Shown piece by piece: positions 23,870-33,247 of a stretch of DNA of 64,000 nt. Each line of letters starts with the position of its first letter. Within the stretch, counting starts at the first letter, position 1. Both the position numbers and the translations under genes were made by a program. This DNA is from Liopterus haemorrhoidalis (taxonomy: Eukaryota; Arthropoda; Insecta; Coleoptera; Dytiscidae). The stretch is taken from NCBI GenBank assembly GCA_963971575.1, contig OZ020615.1, positions 65,357,379-65,421,378 of the forward strand. The letters run 5' to 3'. Below the pieces are notes generated by a model. It saw nothing but the letters and a program-made list of their open reading frames with translations, was not told the origin of the DNA and did not search any database.

Positions 23870-24745
23870 GAAATGCATATAAATGGGGGCAAAACATACA
23901 GAAATGTGAGAAATACACATAAAATTGGGGGCAATACACACAAAATTGGGGACAACGCATACAAAACGGGGGCAATGCATACAAGGCGGGGGCAATGCAT
24001 ACAAGGCGGGGGCAATGCATACAAGGCGAGGGAAATGCATACAAGGCGGGGGCAATACACACAAAATTGGGGGCAATACACATAAAATTGGGGACAACGC
24101 ATACAAAACGGGGGCAATGCATACAAGGCGGGGGCAATGCATACAAGGCGGGGGCAATGCATACAAGGCGAGGGAAATGCATACAAGGCGGGGGCAATAC
24201 ACACAAAATTGGGGGCAATACACATAAAATGGGAGGCAATACACACAAAATTGGGGACAATAGACATAAAATTGGGGGGGCAATACACATAAAATTGGGG
24301 GCAATGCACATAAAATTGGAGGCAATACACATAAAATTGGGGGCAATACACATAAAATTGGGGACAACGCATACAAAACGGGGGCAATGCATACAAGGCG
24401 GGGGCAATGCATACAAGGCGGGGGCAATGCATACAAGGCGAGGGAAATGCATACAAGGCGGGGGCAATACACACAAAATTGGGGGCAATACACACAAAAT
24501 TGGGGGCAATACACATAAAATGGGGGGCAATACACACAAAATTGGGGGCAATAGACATAAAATTGGGGGGCAATGCACATAAAATTGGGGGCAATGCACA
24601 TAAAATTGGGGGCAATGCACATAAAATTGGGGGCAATACACATAAAATTGGGGGCAATACACATAAAATTGGGGGCAATACACATAAAATTGGGGGCAAT
24701 ACACACAAAATTGGGGGCAATACATACAAAATAAGCATGAAAACG
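23870..24745. repeat. 20/21-bp minisatellite with higher-order blocks
   Basis: About 40 tandem units of two related types: a 21-mer 'gggcaatacacataaaattg' plus g, and a 20-mer 'gggggcaatgcatacaaggc'. A higher-order block starts at the rare unit 'gggacaacgcatacaaaacg' at about 23948, 24090 and 24360. Because 21 is a multiple of three and the units lack stops in most frames, several overlapping open frames of 360-414 codons appear on the minus strand. They are repetitive by-products, not genes. Confidence 0.9.
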
Positions 24746-25009
24746 AATACCTGAAAACCTGGAGAATACTGGTATACGAAGTGTAATCTGAAACAGACAA
24801 CATGAAAGAAAACAACAAGAAAACGTGAAAACATTTTTATAAAACGAAACCTAAAACCATAAGTATACAAACTCTGGGCGATTTGTAGATAACAGGCATT
24901 TGAGCTGGGTCTCGCCGTCAAGATATCTAGCAGCCGATAAGCACAGGCTCAGCCATCACTGCAAATTAGCACCCCAAGTTCTGAAACATTTAGATTAGTC
25001 TTATATCTA

Positions 25010-25150
25010 AGGGAGGGTGCCACTCAGGTGGCAAGATGTTTAGAGGAAAACCTCACTTTAGGTCAAAGGGAGAGCTCAGTTTTATTGCTAAAGCGTTAAG
25101 AGACGATCTTAACGCCTGGAGGAGAGCTCTGTTTTTAAATTGAGGAGTTA
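25010..25150. other. GC-rich hairpin module at the left edge of the structured block
   Basis: Contains a perfect 8-bp stem GCGTTAAG/CTTAACGC with a 7-nt loop. This is enclosed by the repeated word GAGAGCTC (25073 and 25123 regions), and preceded by GCCACTCAGGTGGC and GAGGAAAACCTC hairpins. No open frame of note. Looks like a structured RNA or DNA module; function unknown. Confidence 0.45.
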
Positions 25151-25225
25151 ATAAGAAAACAATCTCTTAAACCTCGCTGGGGACTAAAATCACTTAAGAT
25201 TATTAATTTACTACCTTTTTACCAT

Positions 25226-25525
25226 TGAAATAACCAAATTCTGGACCTTCACTGTTGGGGGATAACCAAATTCTGGACCTTCACTATTGGAGGATAACCA
25301 AATTCTGGACCTTCACTGTTGGGGGATAACCAAATTCTGGACCTTCACTCTTGGGGGATAACCAAATTCTGTACCTTCACTCTTGGGGAATAACCAAATT
25401 CTGGACCTTCACTGTTGGGGAATAACCAAATTCTGGACCTTCACCGTTGGGGGAAAACCAAATTCTGGACCTTCACTGTTGGGGGATAAACAAATTCTGG
25501 ACCTTCTCTGGGGGAGAATTACCAA
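25226..25525. repeat. 32-bp minisatellite
   Basis: About nine copies of a unit beginning ataaccaaattctggacc and continuing ttcactgttggggg, with single-base variants. Confidence 0.9.
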
Positions 25526-25540
25526 ATTCTGAAACTCAAT

Positions 25541-26060
25541 TTTCTGTATTTAAAACAAAATTATATGCTAATTTAATTTAAAATTATTAGAAACTTCATT
25601 TCAACAATCTCTGCTTTCTTCTTAAGGCCTCTTAGTGCATTTCGAACAGATTCAAAGTTAAAAAAGCAGATTTTTATAAATCTAATCTTAAAATTTTGAA
25701 AACTTATTTCAAATTTTCTGTATTTAAACCAAAATTATATGCTAATTTATTTTAAATTATCAGAAACTTCTTTTCAACAAATTCTTTCTTCTTAAGGCCT
25801 CTTGCTGCATATCGAATAGAATCAAAATAAGAAAGCAGATTTTTATAAATCTAATCTTAAAATTTTGAAAACTTATTTCAAATTTTCTGTATTTAAACCA
25901 AAATTATGTAATTTATTTTAAATTATCAGAAACTTCTTTTCAGCAAATTCTTTCTTCTTAAGGCCTCTTGCTGCATATCGAGTAGAATCAAAATAAAAAA
26001 GCAGGTTTTTAAATCGATTTTTTTATAAAAAATTTTAAAACTTATTTAATATTTGCTATA
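25541..26060. repeat. ~170-bp tandem repeat, three units
   Basis: Units begin with tttctgtatttaaa at about 25541, 25717 and 25883. Each contains ctttcttcttaaggcctctt. No coding potential. Confidence 0.8.
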
Positions 26061-26085
26061 TTTAAAATAAAATTATAGGTTTTCA

Positions 26086-26420
26086 TCGAGTAGATGTATA
26101 AGTTTCTAGACATCTGATACCATATTAAAGTCACATGGTTTGCATGACGTTTCTACCGCTTTTATTTCTGAATACACTCAAAACACAAACATTTCTAAAA
26201 TTTTAAATTGGTGACGAATAGGGTATACTAGGTTCTCAATTTCTAGACCTCCGGCACTATAAAGTCACATGGGTAACGTGACGTTTCGATCATATAAAAC
26301 TAATTTTATTAAACGTATCTATATTATTTAAAATAATTATGGGTTCTTATCGCCTAAGTGGCGAACAGGGCATAGTAGACCGGCATTATAAAGTCACAGG
26401 GCTGTGACATTTCGATTATT
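26086..26420. repeat. Structured module family A, three copies (related copies at 28500-28605 and 33326-33420)
   Basis: Copies near 26086-26160, 26205-26292 and 26341-26416 share 'ttctagacctccgg.actat', then 'aaagtcac...gtgacgtttcga'. The terminal stem differs in sequence but keeps pairing: GTCAC/GTGAC, GTCACA/TGTGAC, and GTCAA/TTGAC in the copy at 28.5 kb. A second small hairpin (CGCC-taag-tGGCG) is present in two copies. Function unknown. Confidence 0.5.
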
Positions 26421-26754
26421 TAAAAAATAAAATAATCGGTTTCTTTTTTAAATAATGAATAGGGCAAAATAGGTTAAACAGGGCAGAATAGGGCAAACTA
26501 TTTTAAAAAATAAATTTTGAAAAATAATGTAATAACTCAAAATGACTGGTCATATCTCGGTATAGTAATATATAAGTATTACTCGACGCTTAGTCAACCC
26601 CTCTGTTGACAAAATAATTTAAAAAATTATTTCTAAAGAAAAACATTAAAAAATATTGATTATTAAAATTTTAAAAATGCTATTTTTAAAAAACTATTTT
26701 AAAAATAATGTTCATTCTTGAAAATACTAAAAATGTCTATATTTTATTTAAATT

Positions 26755-26875
26755 AGTCTGCTGAGTCGGCTCTTAGCCGATCTGCATATCAGAATAAAAA
26801 TTCAATGGTCTGAATTTAAACCATTTTCTTGTGCTCTGTAGCCAAATCAAAACCACGAAACCACAAAACTAAAAA
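26755..26875. repeat. Structured module family B, copy 1
   Basis: Reads gctgagtcggctcttagccg with a perfect TCGGCT/AGCCGA hairpin. A GAAT/ATTC stem and an AATGGT/ACCATT stem follow, then ttgtgctctgtagccaaat. Copies with different stem bases but the same layout lie at 28635-28740 and 28861-28965; a partial copy is at 28100-28175. Confidence 0.45.
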
Positions 26876-27229
26876 ATAAGTTAATATTAACAAAAAAATT
26901 GATTAATAAAAATAATATTAATAATAATAATTAAGAGCTATTAGCGCATATACTAACAGCCATTATAATACTTCTAATGGCAATAAAAAAAAAAAAAACT
27001 CTAAAATACGTTTCAAAAATGGTTAAAACTAATTTTAATTTACGGCTTTAGGGTTAGTGCTATATCAAAGGATCCAACATTGAAATGTCCTCTTTTTGAA
27101 AGAGGACACCAAAAAATCCCCCAAAGGATTATAGTCTTACACACAAAATCACAAAAAATAAATAAAGGTATTTATTATTAATTAATTTAAAACCATCTTT
27201 CTGGTCGGAATATGTTTGACTTAACCTAA

Positions 27230-27860
27230 AATTTTCCATTCATTTCAAGCGCTAAATAGCCTCATCCAGAAGTACCTAAAGGCAACACCTATCCCTAGGT
27301 TCGCCAACCAATTTGGTTAGGCTCCCCTTGGGGGTCCCAGGATTACCTAAAAAGTCAACCAGGATCACCGGCAAAATATATTCATATTGGCGAAATTATC
27401 AAAAAAGGATAAGTTATGTTGTTTAACGTCATCCAGCCTCTTCCATACCAAAGGATATGGCCTTGTCAGCCTTCGGTCAGACGGAAGGGCGCCGGGAACC
27501 GAGGGCGCAAATAATTTTGTACAAAAGGAATAAAAAAAAATAATTAAATTTCAACCAATTTTCTTCAATCATCAACTTAAAAATAAAACGCTTGATGAAT
27601 GAATTTCCAATGAATCCATCCAAGTCAAACGTTGGAAATACTCCACCACATACTTCAAGGATCTTAAGAAAACCTCCCCTGTATCCTAAAAATACAGGAA
27701 CGATAATCCTCCCCATGGAAAATTCATACAGTCCATCCTGCCTTAGTGAGAGGCCAAACGTTTCCCAGCTATGGAGAACGGACTTCCCAAACACTCTGAA
27801 GAGGGACGTAGGGTACCCTAGGTCCAGCCAGTAACTTCTGGAGAGTACACCAGTGGACCC
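27230..27860 (-). other. GC-rich patches with open frames on both strands
   Basis: On the minus strand an open frame spans about 27860-27560 (DLGYPTSLFRVFGKSVLHSW, then LYEFSMGRIIVPVF), and others cover 27525-27370 and 27350-27285. The plus strand is open too over 27592-27834. Short inverted repeats abound: CCTGTAT/ATACAGG and GGTCC/GGACC. I cannot tell coding from structured non-coding here. No family recognised. Confidence 0.3.
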
Positions 27861-28099
27861 ATGACCCTGAGACCCAAATACAAATACAAAGAAAAATTTA
27901 ATGTTCGCAAGATGACTTATATTTTTTTGAGCAAAATTTTGATAAAATTTATAAAGGTCAACCAGCGTTAGGCTACTATCGCCAGGTATAAATTCAAATT
28001 GACAAACATTTTACAATTACATATTCTTTGACCAGAAAAATTTAATTTTAATTAATTAATTTTATTTTTAACGTTATGTTCCAACTTTGAGAACAATAT

Positions 28100-28175
28100 A
28101 GGATTGTTCTGAAGTATTGTCCGGGGTTTGAGCCCTGTTTTGTGCTGTGTAAGCAAATGTGTAACCACGTACTAC
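28100..28175. repeat. Structured module family B, partial copy
   Basis: Shares 'ccggggtttgagccctg' and 'ttgtgct.tgtaagcaaat...aaccacg' with the family B copies. Confidence 0.4.
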
Positions 28176-28499
28176 AATTTGTAAAAGATAAAAATATTAA
28201 TAAAACCAAAAAATGATTTGAAATCCACGAGTTGACAATTTTGGCAATTTTCCAAAACGCGCCATTTCGGATTTGATCCAAATTTGAACCCAATGGACTA
28301 CAAATACAGCAAAACTAAATGGAGCCGATTTTGGACTCCAAACTGTCATGAGACAGCTAAGTAAAAAAAATGAACTCTGAATTTGGAAAACTAAATATTG
28401 AAAAATAAATTTGGAAAAATTGAATATTTATTTAATTTGGAAAAATTGGATATTTATTTCATTTAAAAAAATTGCCATTTGAAGTATTTTTAGTAATAA

Positions 28500-28605
28500 T
28501 TTATCAATGCCTAAGTGGCGTATTGATTATAAAATATTTCTTTTTTTCTAGACCTCCGGTACTATGTCAAAATCAAGTGAAATTGACATTTTGTCCGTTT
28601 AAATG
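28500..28605. repeat. Structured module family A, copy 4
   Basis: Contains gcctaagtggcg and ctagacctccggtactat, then a GTCAA/TTGAC stem in place of the GTCAC/GTGAC stem of other copies. Confidence 0.45.
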
Positions 28606-28634
28606 GTTTAAATTTATTTTTGTAAGTTTTGCTA

Positions 28635-28965
28635 AAGCTGAGTCAGCCCCTTGGTTGACTGCAGAGTATCAAATTTGGAATACGAAAATTCCGTGGTGTC
28701 CGGGTTTTGAACCCGTCTCCCAGGGTTTCATAAGTTAAGTTTTTTACCACAGAGAACGTAATTTTTAATACTAAAAATTATTTAAAAAAATTAAAATTGT
28801 TAAGAAAATTTTGAAAAATTTAATTTACAAACAGAAACTGACCGGTCATTTTAAGTATTACTACTTGGCAGAGTCGATCCAATTGCCGATCTGCACAGTA
28901 ACGGAAAATTTCGTGACATCGGGGTTTGAACCCGAGTCCCTGTGCCCCAGATTACGGAGCATTAA
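28635..28965. repeat. Structured module family B, copies 2 and 3
   Basis: Two side-by-side copies (about 28635-28740 and 28861-28965). Each has a 5' hairpin (GTCAGC/GTTGAC; TCG/CGA), an AAAATT-centred stem, and a CGGG/CCCG stem. On the minus strand this last stem reads GGGTTCAAACCC, which matches a tRNA T-arm and a Pol III B box. No full tRNA fold is visible. Confidence 0.45.
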
Positions 28966-28971
28966 AGTTAC

Positions 28972-28973
<2 letters not shown>

Positions 28974-28996
<23 letters not shown>
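28974..28996. repeat. (TA)n microsatellite
   Basis: About eleven uninterrupted TA units directly after family B copy 3. Confidence 0.9.
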
Positions 28997-29003
<7 letters not shown>

Positions 29004-29754
29004 AATTTAAAAAATCTGTATTGAAAACGATTTTTGAGAACCTATTTTCGAGAACCAAGTTTTGAAATAAGAATTTTGGACGAAAGAATTTTTGTTTTGA
29101 AAACTAATGTAAAAATAATTTAAAAAGTTAATTTTGAAAACTCTCTTCCTGAAAATGAATTATGAAAAAAATATTTTGAAAATTTATTTTAGAATATTTT
29201 CGAAAAAAATAATTTTGAATTTAATATTTTTGAAAGCCTATTAGAGAGCATATTTTTAAAAAGATAATTTTTAAATAACCTATTCTGAAAAGCTGTTGTT
29301 GAAAACTTTAAAATATACTTTTTAATACAACTTTACCTGAAATCTAATTTTGAAAAAAAGAATTACCTATTACACAAAAAAATATATTGAAACTATTTTG
29401 AAAAAATATGTAAATAACGTTTTTAAAACCAAGATTGAAGAAAAACTATTTTCTTTTTTGTTTGTTTGTTGGCTTTAGCAACTTTAGCTAACTAGCCAAA
29501 AAAACTATTTTTAAAATCAAAAATTAAACGATTTAAAAAACCTGCTTTTTAATTATTTTCTCCTGAAATAAACTCCTGAAGTATCCTAAACAAAAAACAG
29601 AATTAGCACAAAATAAATCATAAAAACTAAACTTAAAACTAATTTTCAAATAACTTAAAAATTAAAACTTTCAAGCACCTGTTGAACAGGATTTAAATTT
29701 TACCAACACAAACCAATTCATTTACTAGAAGTTGCATTTTGCAAAATCCAATAA

Positions 29755-30010
29755 AGAAAACTGGTCCTCAACATGTCGGATTTAAAGCACCTACAGACAT
29801 GTCCCATTTTCGGACCAAAAGCAGCCCAATAATATGAACAAATCTTGTAGGATTTATAAGGTTGGTAACACTACATCTGGTTATGAGTAAAAAATTCGTT
29901 CACTCGAAAAAAATACCCACTTCCAGAGAGCATTACCGGGTATTAGCACCCACATAAAATTCGACCAACATGTAAAATAACATGTGGCTGTAATACCCAA
30001 GAAAAATTGT
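29755..30010. other. Long-range hairpin modules
   Basis: At 29762-29818 two nested stems, GGTCC/GGACC and ACATGTC/GACATGT. At 29936-29998 a long stem, GGGTATTA/TAATACCC, extends through CCACAT/ATGTGG and encloses ACATGT/ACATGT. No coding frame of interest. Confidence 0.4.
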
Positions 30011-30106
30011 TTTAATTTAAAAATCTGGAAGTCTTGATTTGTTGGAAACTGCTTCTGTTGAATCTCGAGAAGACGCAACCATACCTAATTGCCTCTCCTG
30101 CGAGTG

Positions 30107-30480
30107 TTAGTAGGTCGAGCTGAAAGAGGAGGTGATCTTTCCTAACGGCGAACGTAATTCTTTCCGGGGAAGGCGCAAGGACAAAGAACAAAGCGAGTTA
30201 CCCCCCACCCACAAAAAACCCAAACGTGGAAAGAAATAACGTTCAACCGTATTGTATTCACACAACAGAGCTGGTTCCTCCACGTCTATAGAAGAGTCCG
30301 TGGAGGGCTCTATTGTAAGCCATCGCCGCCCGATCCGATGCACATGGAAAGGGCTTGGGCTCCACCGGAGGAATCGCGAGGGCAACGAACAACCTAGAGG
30401 AAAGAGGATGCTTGCCCAGAACAAACTTGTGCCCGCATTAAAGGGAATCCGAGTTTGCACAAGTATCAAGGTAACCTGAA
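30107..30480. other. GC-rich block, open on both strands
   Basis: A ~370-bp GC-rich island in AT-rich surroundings. The minus strand is open for 120 codons after a TTTCAG|GTTACC acceptor-like site. The plus strand is open over 30252-30479 and ends at an AAG|GTAACC donor-like site. The two signals are the same palindromic stretch read both ways, so orientation is undecided. No domain is recognised in either translation. Confidence 0.3.
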
Positions 30481-30619
30481 ATGTTTACTTCTGACCTCAG
30501 GAATTTTAAACTAATATTAAAACAACAAAAAATGGCGTGAGTGTTTAAAACAACTCACTAAAAGAAATAATAGTGAAGTTTATAGTAACTTCAAGAGTTA
30601 AATTTTTTGAAGGGTCGTT

Positions 30620-30990
30620 CCTTCACTCGGTCGATCAGTTTATCTATCGAAAGATTCTTTACCGACCGGCTTCCAAAAGTTAACTTTTACTGAATTTATT
30701 GTTTTACGAGCGCTACCCATCCGTTGGGTAGTTGGCCCCGTGATCAGGCGGTGTCAAACATCCCTTACCCTTGGCTATGCCTTGGGGGGAAACGTCAGAT
30801 CGTCCCGACCAGTAAAAAGACTCTACCAAAAGAAACAAAACTCATTCGTGACATCTTTGGTCACCTTCAGTCAACTAGTATCTCTCGTCTCCCTCGGCTA
30901 GGCCGTTAAGGTAGGGAAAAACTCGGAAGAGACTTGGTCAACCGGCACCTACAATCCCTGAGACAGAAATAAACCATGTGTATCATGAAA
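30620..30990. other. GC-rich module with hairpins
   Basis: Holds CTACCCatccgttGGGTAG and other short stems, and a plus-strand frame of ~60 codons without known similarity. Nothing here identifies a gene. Confidence 0.3.
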
Positions 30991-31739
30991 AGCGCAGTGT
31001 ATTTAGTGTTGTGTGTGTTGTGGTGAGATTTAACTACCAACTGAATAACCAAAAAGTTACCAGTTGTTAGAACTCACCAGTCCTCTGAATTATCTGTCAG
31101 AATCAACTAGAATCTTTCTAGATAAAAGTCCAAATCTAAATCGACCCTAGTTAATAACAACAGACGCATCAAAGGGGGTGTAGTACCTGTAGTTTATTTT
31201 TTGCAAAACCCAACAGAAACATACGCAGATGATCTGTGAGTGCCACAAGAAATAAACACACTTTCACACAAAGGTACCATGTGTGGAAGGATATTTAATT
31301 GGTCTACAAGCAAACCTTGCAGCATACAAAACAGACACACGATTGTTAGTTTGATTTATCCATCTCTAACATACCTTTACTTCGGCTGATGTACAATTTA
31401 ATAAACTTTTTTAGGGTGACAAAGAAACAAATTCACCCTAAAAATGATTACAGACTGTACAGACAGAATCAACTTGGATATAAGAGGCTTTTGATATTTG
31501 ATAAAAGTATTACTTTTCCCCCGTTTCTCACGGAGGAAAAATATTTCAACATTTAAAATTTATTTACCTACCTAAACTAAAATTTCTTTATATTTCTTTC
31601 AATTTGTGTTAAATTTTCTTTATTAAACATGCATTACTTTACTTTTTTCAATCAAAAAATCAAAAATCATGCATTTTATCAATAAAAAATCATTTATTTC
31701 TTTCTTAATCATTGCTGTTTTGCAAATTTGTAGGTCCTA

Positions 31740-32180
31740 AGCAACCTGCGTGTGGTACAAAGGGGTAGTTTTAAGGGGCAGCACTAGCTAGCCCCCCAAA
31801 ACAATAAATACGCCCCCAACGTACGCGTGTGCTTGTACCTAAGTACTGTTTGTGTTTGTGTTACCAGGGACGTGCCCTAGATGGCAGCACTAGCTAACCA
31901 AACAGGGCACAAATTGGCTGTCCTCATGGTAAGCGTGTGTGATTTTATTTTTTAATATTATCATGCACATTTTTATATGTATGTGTATTTGTCTGTGTGT
32001 ACGAGTGTGTGTTACTCGGAGTATGCCCTAAGGGGTAGCACTAGCTTCCCCCCCCAGGACAATTAAAGACCACTCCGAAGTAAGCGTGTGGGAATTTAAT
32101 TTTGCTTTAGTTGGGGTGTGTTTTAAGCGGTAGCTTTAAGCTTCCCACCCAAGACACGATACAGGCTACCCCAAGGAAAA
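31740..32180. repeat. Structured module family C, four tandem copies
   Basis: Four diverged units share 'ccctaaggggtagcactagct' followed by a C-run, then a spacer and 'gtaagcgtgtg'. In units 2 and 3 the outer arms pair over ~11 bp with an A-side bulge: TTACCA+GGGAC with GTCCT+TGGTAA, and TTACT+CGGAGT with ACTCCG+AGTAA. Unit 4 pairs TGGGGT/ACCCCA. Arms differ in sequence but keep pairing. Confidence 0.5.
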
Positions 32181-33247
32181 GCGAAATTCAAATTTAAAAA
32201 CTCAAAAATATTTAAAAAAAAAATTAATTGATTTTAATTTTAATACAAAAATGAATTATCTTAAAAGTGTGTCTATAAATTTGACAATAAAAGAGTCTCT
32301 ACAAGTTCTAAAAGAGAATCTAAAAATTGAAATCTAAATTTAACTAAATTTGACTAATTAAAAATTTGACTAAATATTTGAAGCTAAAGATACTACTCAA
32401 AAAAATTATCTCAAAACATTGAGTAAATAGGTACTCAAAAATCGGTCTAAAAAACTAATTATAAAATATTGACTTAAAAGTTTAACTATTTAAATTGACT
32501 CTAAAAATTTCCTAACACATAAGAAAACAATTTAAAAAATTTGTGTGTGTGTGTATGCATTTATATAAAAAAGGTACAAAAAAAATATTTCTCTTAAAAA
32601 ATCTGATTCTAAAATATTGACTTTAGGTCAATAAAGTCAATATTTTACGTGATGACCTGAAAATAAAAAACTGCTCAAATTCGAGCCGACAATATTAAAA
32701 AATATTGTCCCTTATCTGTTTCTTTCTTAAATCTAGCATGCAAAATTACTGTGTGCCTTTTTAGTGTGTCATGAAAATGCCTCAAATATATCCAGTCAGC
32801 CTTAGTAAATTAACGTCCAGTTCAAATAAGAATGCAGTAGTTAACGCTGCAAAACGAAAACGATTTACAGCAAATACTATATATATAAAATGAATTATTT
32901 GAAAATTTAAATAAATAATACACAAATTTCATACAAAGGATATTTTGAATTTGAAATAATAATTTTTAAAAATTATATAAAATATTTAAAAATGGTTTAA
33001 AACCCCAAACAGAATCATTATTTCACCAGAATTAATGTCTGTAATAAATAATGTAACGATTATTTTGCCAAGTTTTGTTAATTGCAAGAGATGATGCATT
33101 CTTAATTGAAATAAACTACAGAAACATTTCTACTTAACGGTTTTACACGGCTGTTTTAGATCTTCGATGTCCTTTTGGATCTGGTCCCGTTTCGTCCTCG
33201 TCCTGGTTGGTTCCTTATCCTGCTTGGCTCCTGTCCTAATTGGTTCC

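Noticed and set aside
23870..24745. A CRISPR-like array
   Set aside because: Units are head-to-tail without unique spacers; it is a eukaryotic minisatellite.
23574..24921. Open frames of 363-414 codons on the minus strand
   Set aside because: They are overlapping translations of a 20/21-bp minisatellite in several frames at once, with Cys/Pro-rich monotony and no splice or start context.
28861..28965. A tRNA gene on the minus strand
   Set aside because: The T-arm is perfect, but acceptor and D arms are absent.
29898..30078. Short minus-strand frame near 30 kb as a gene
   Set aside because: It overlaps long-range inverted repeats and has no supporting splice sites or similarity.
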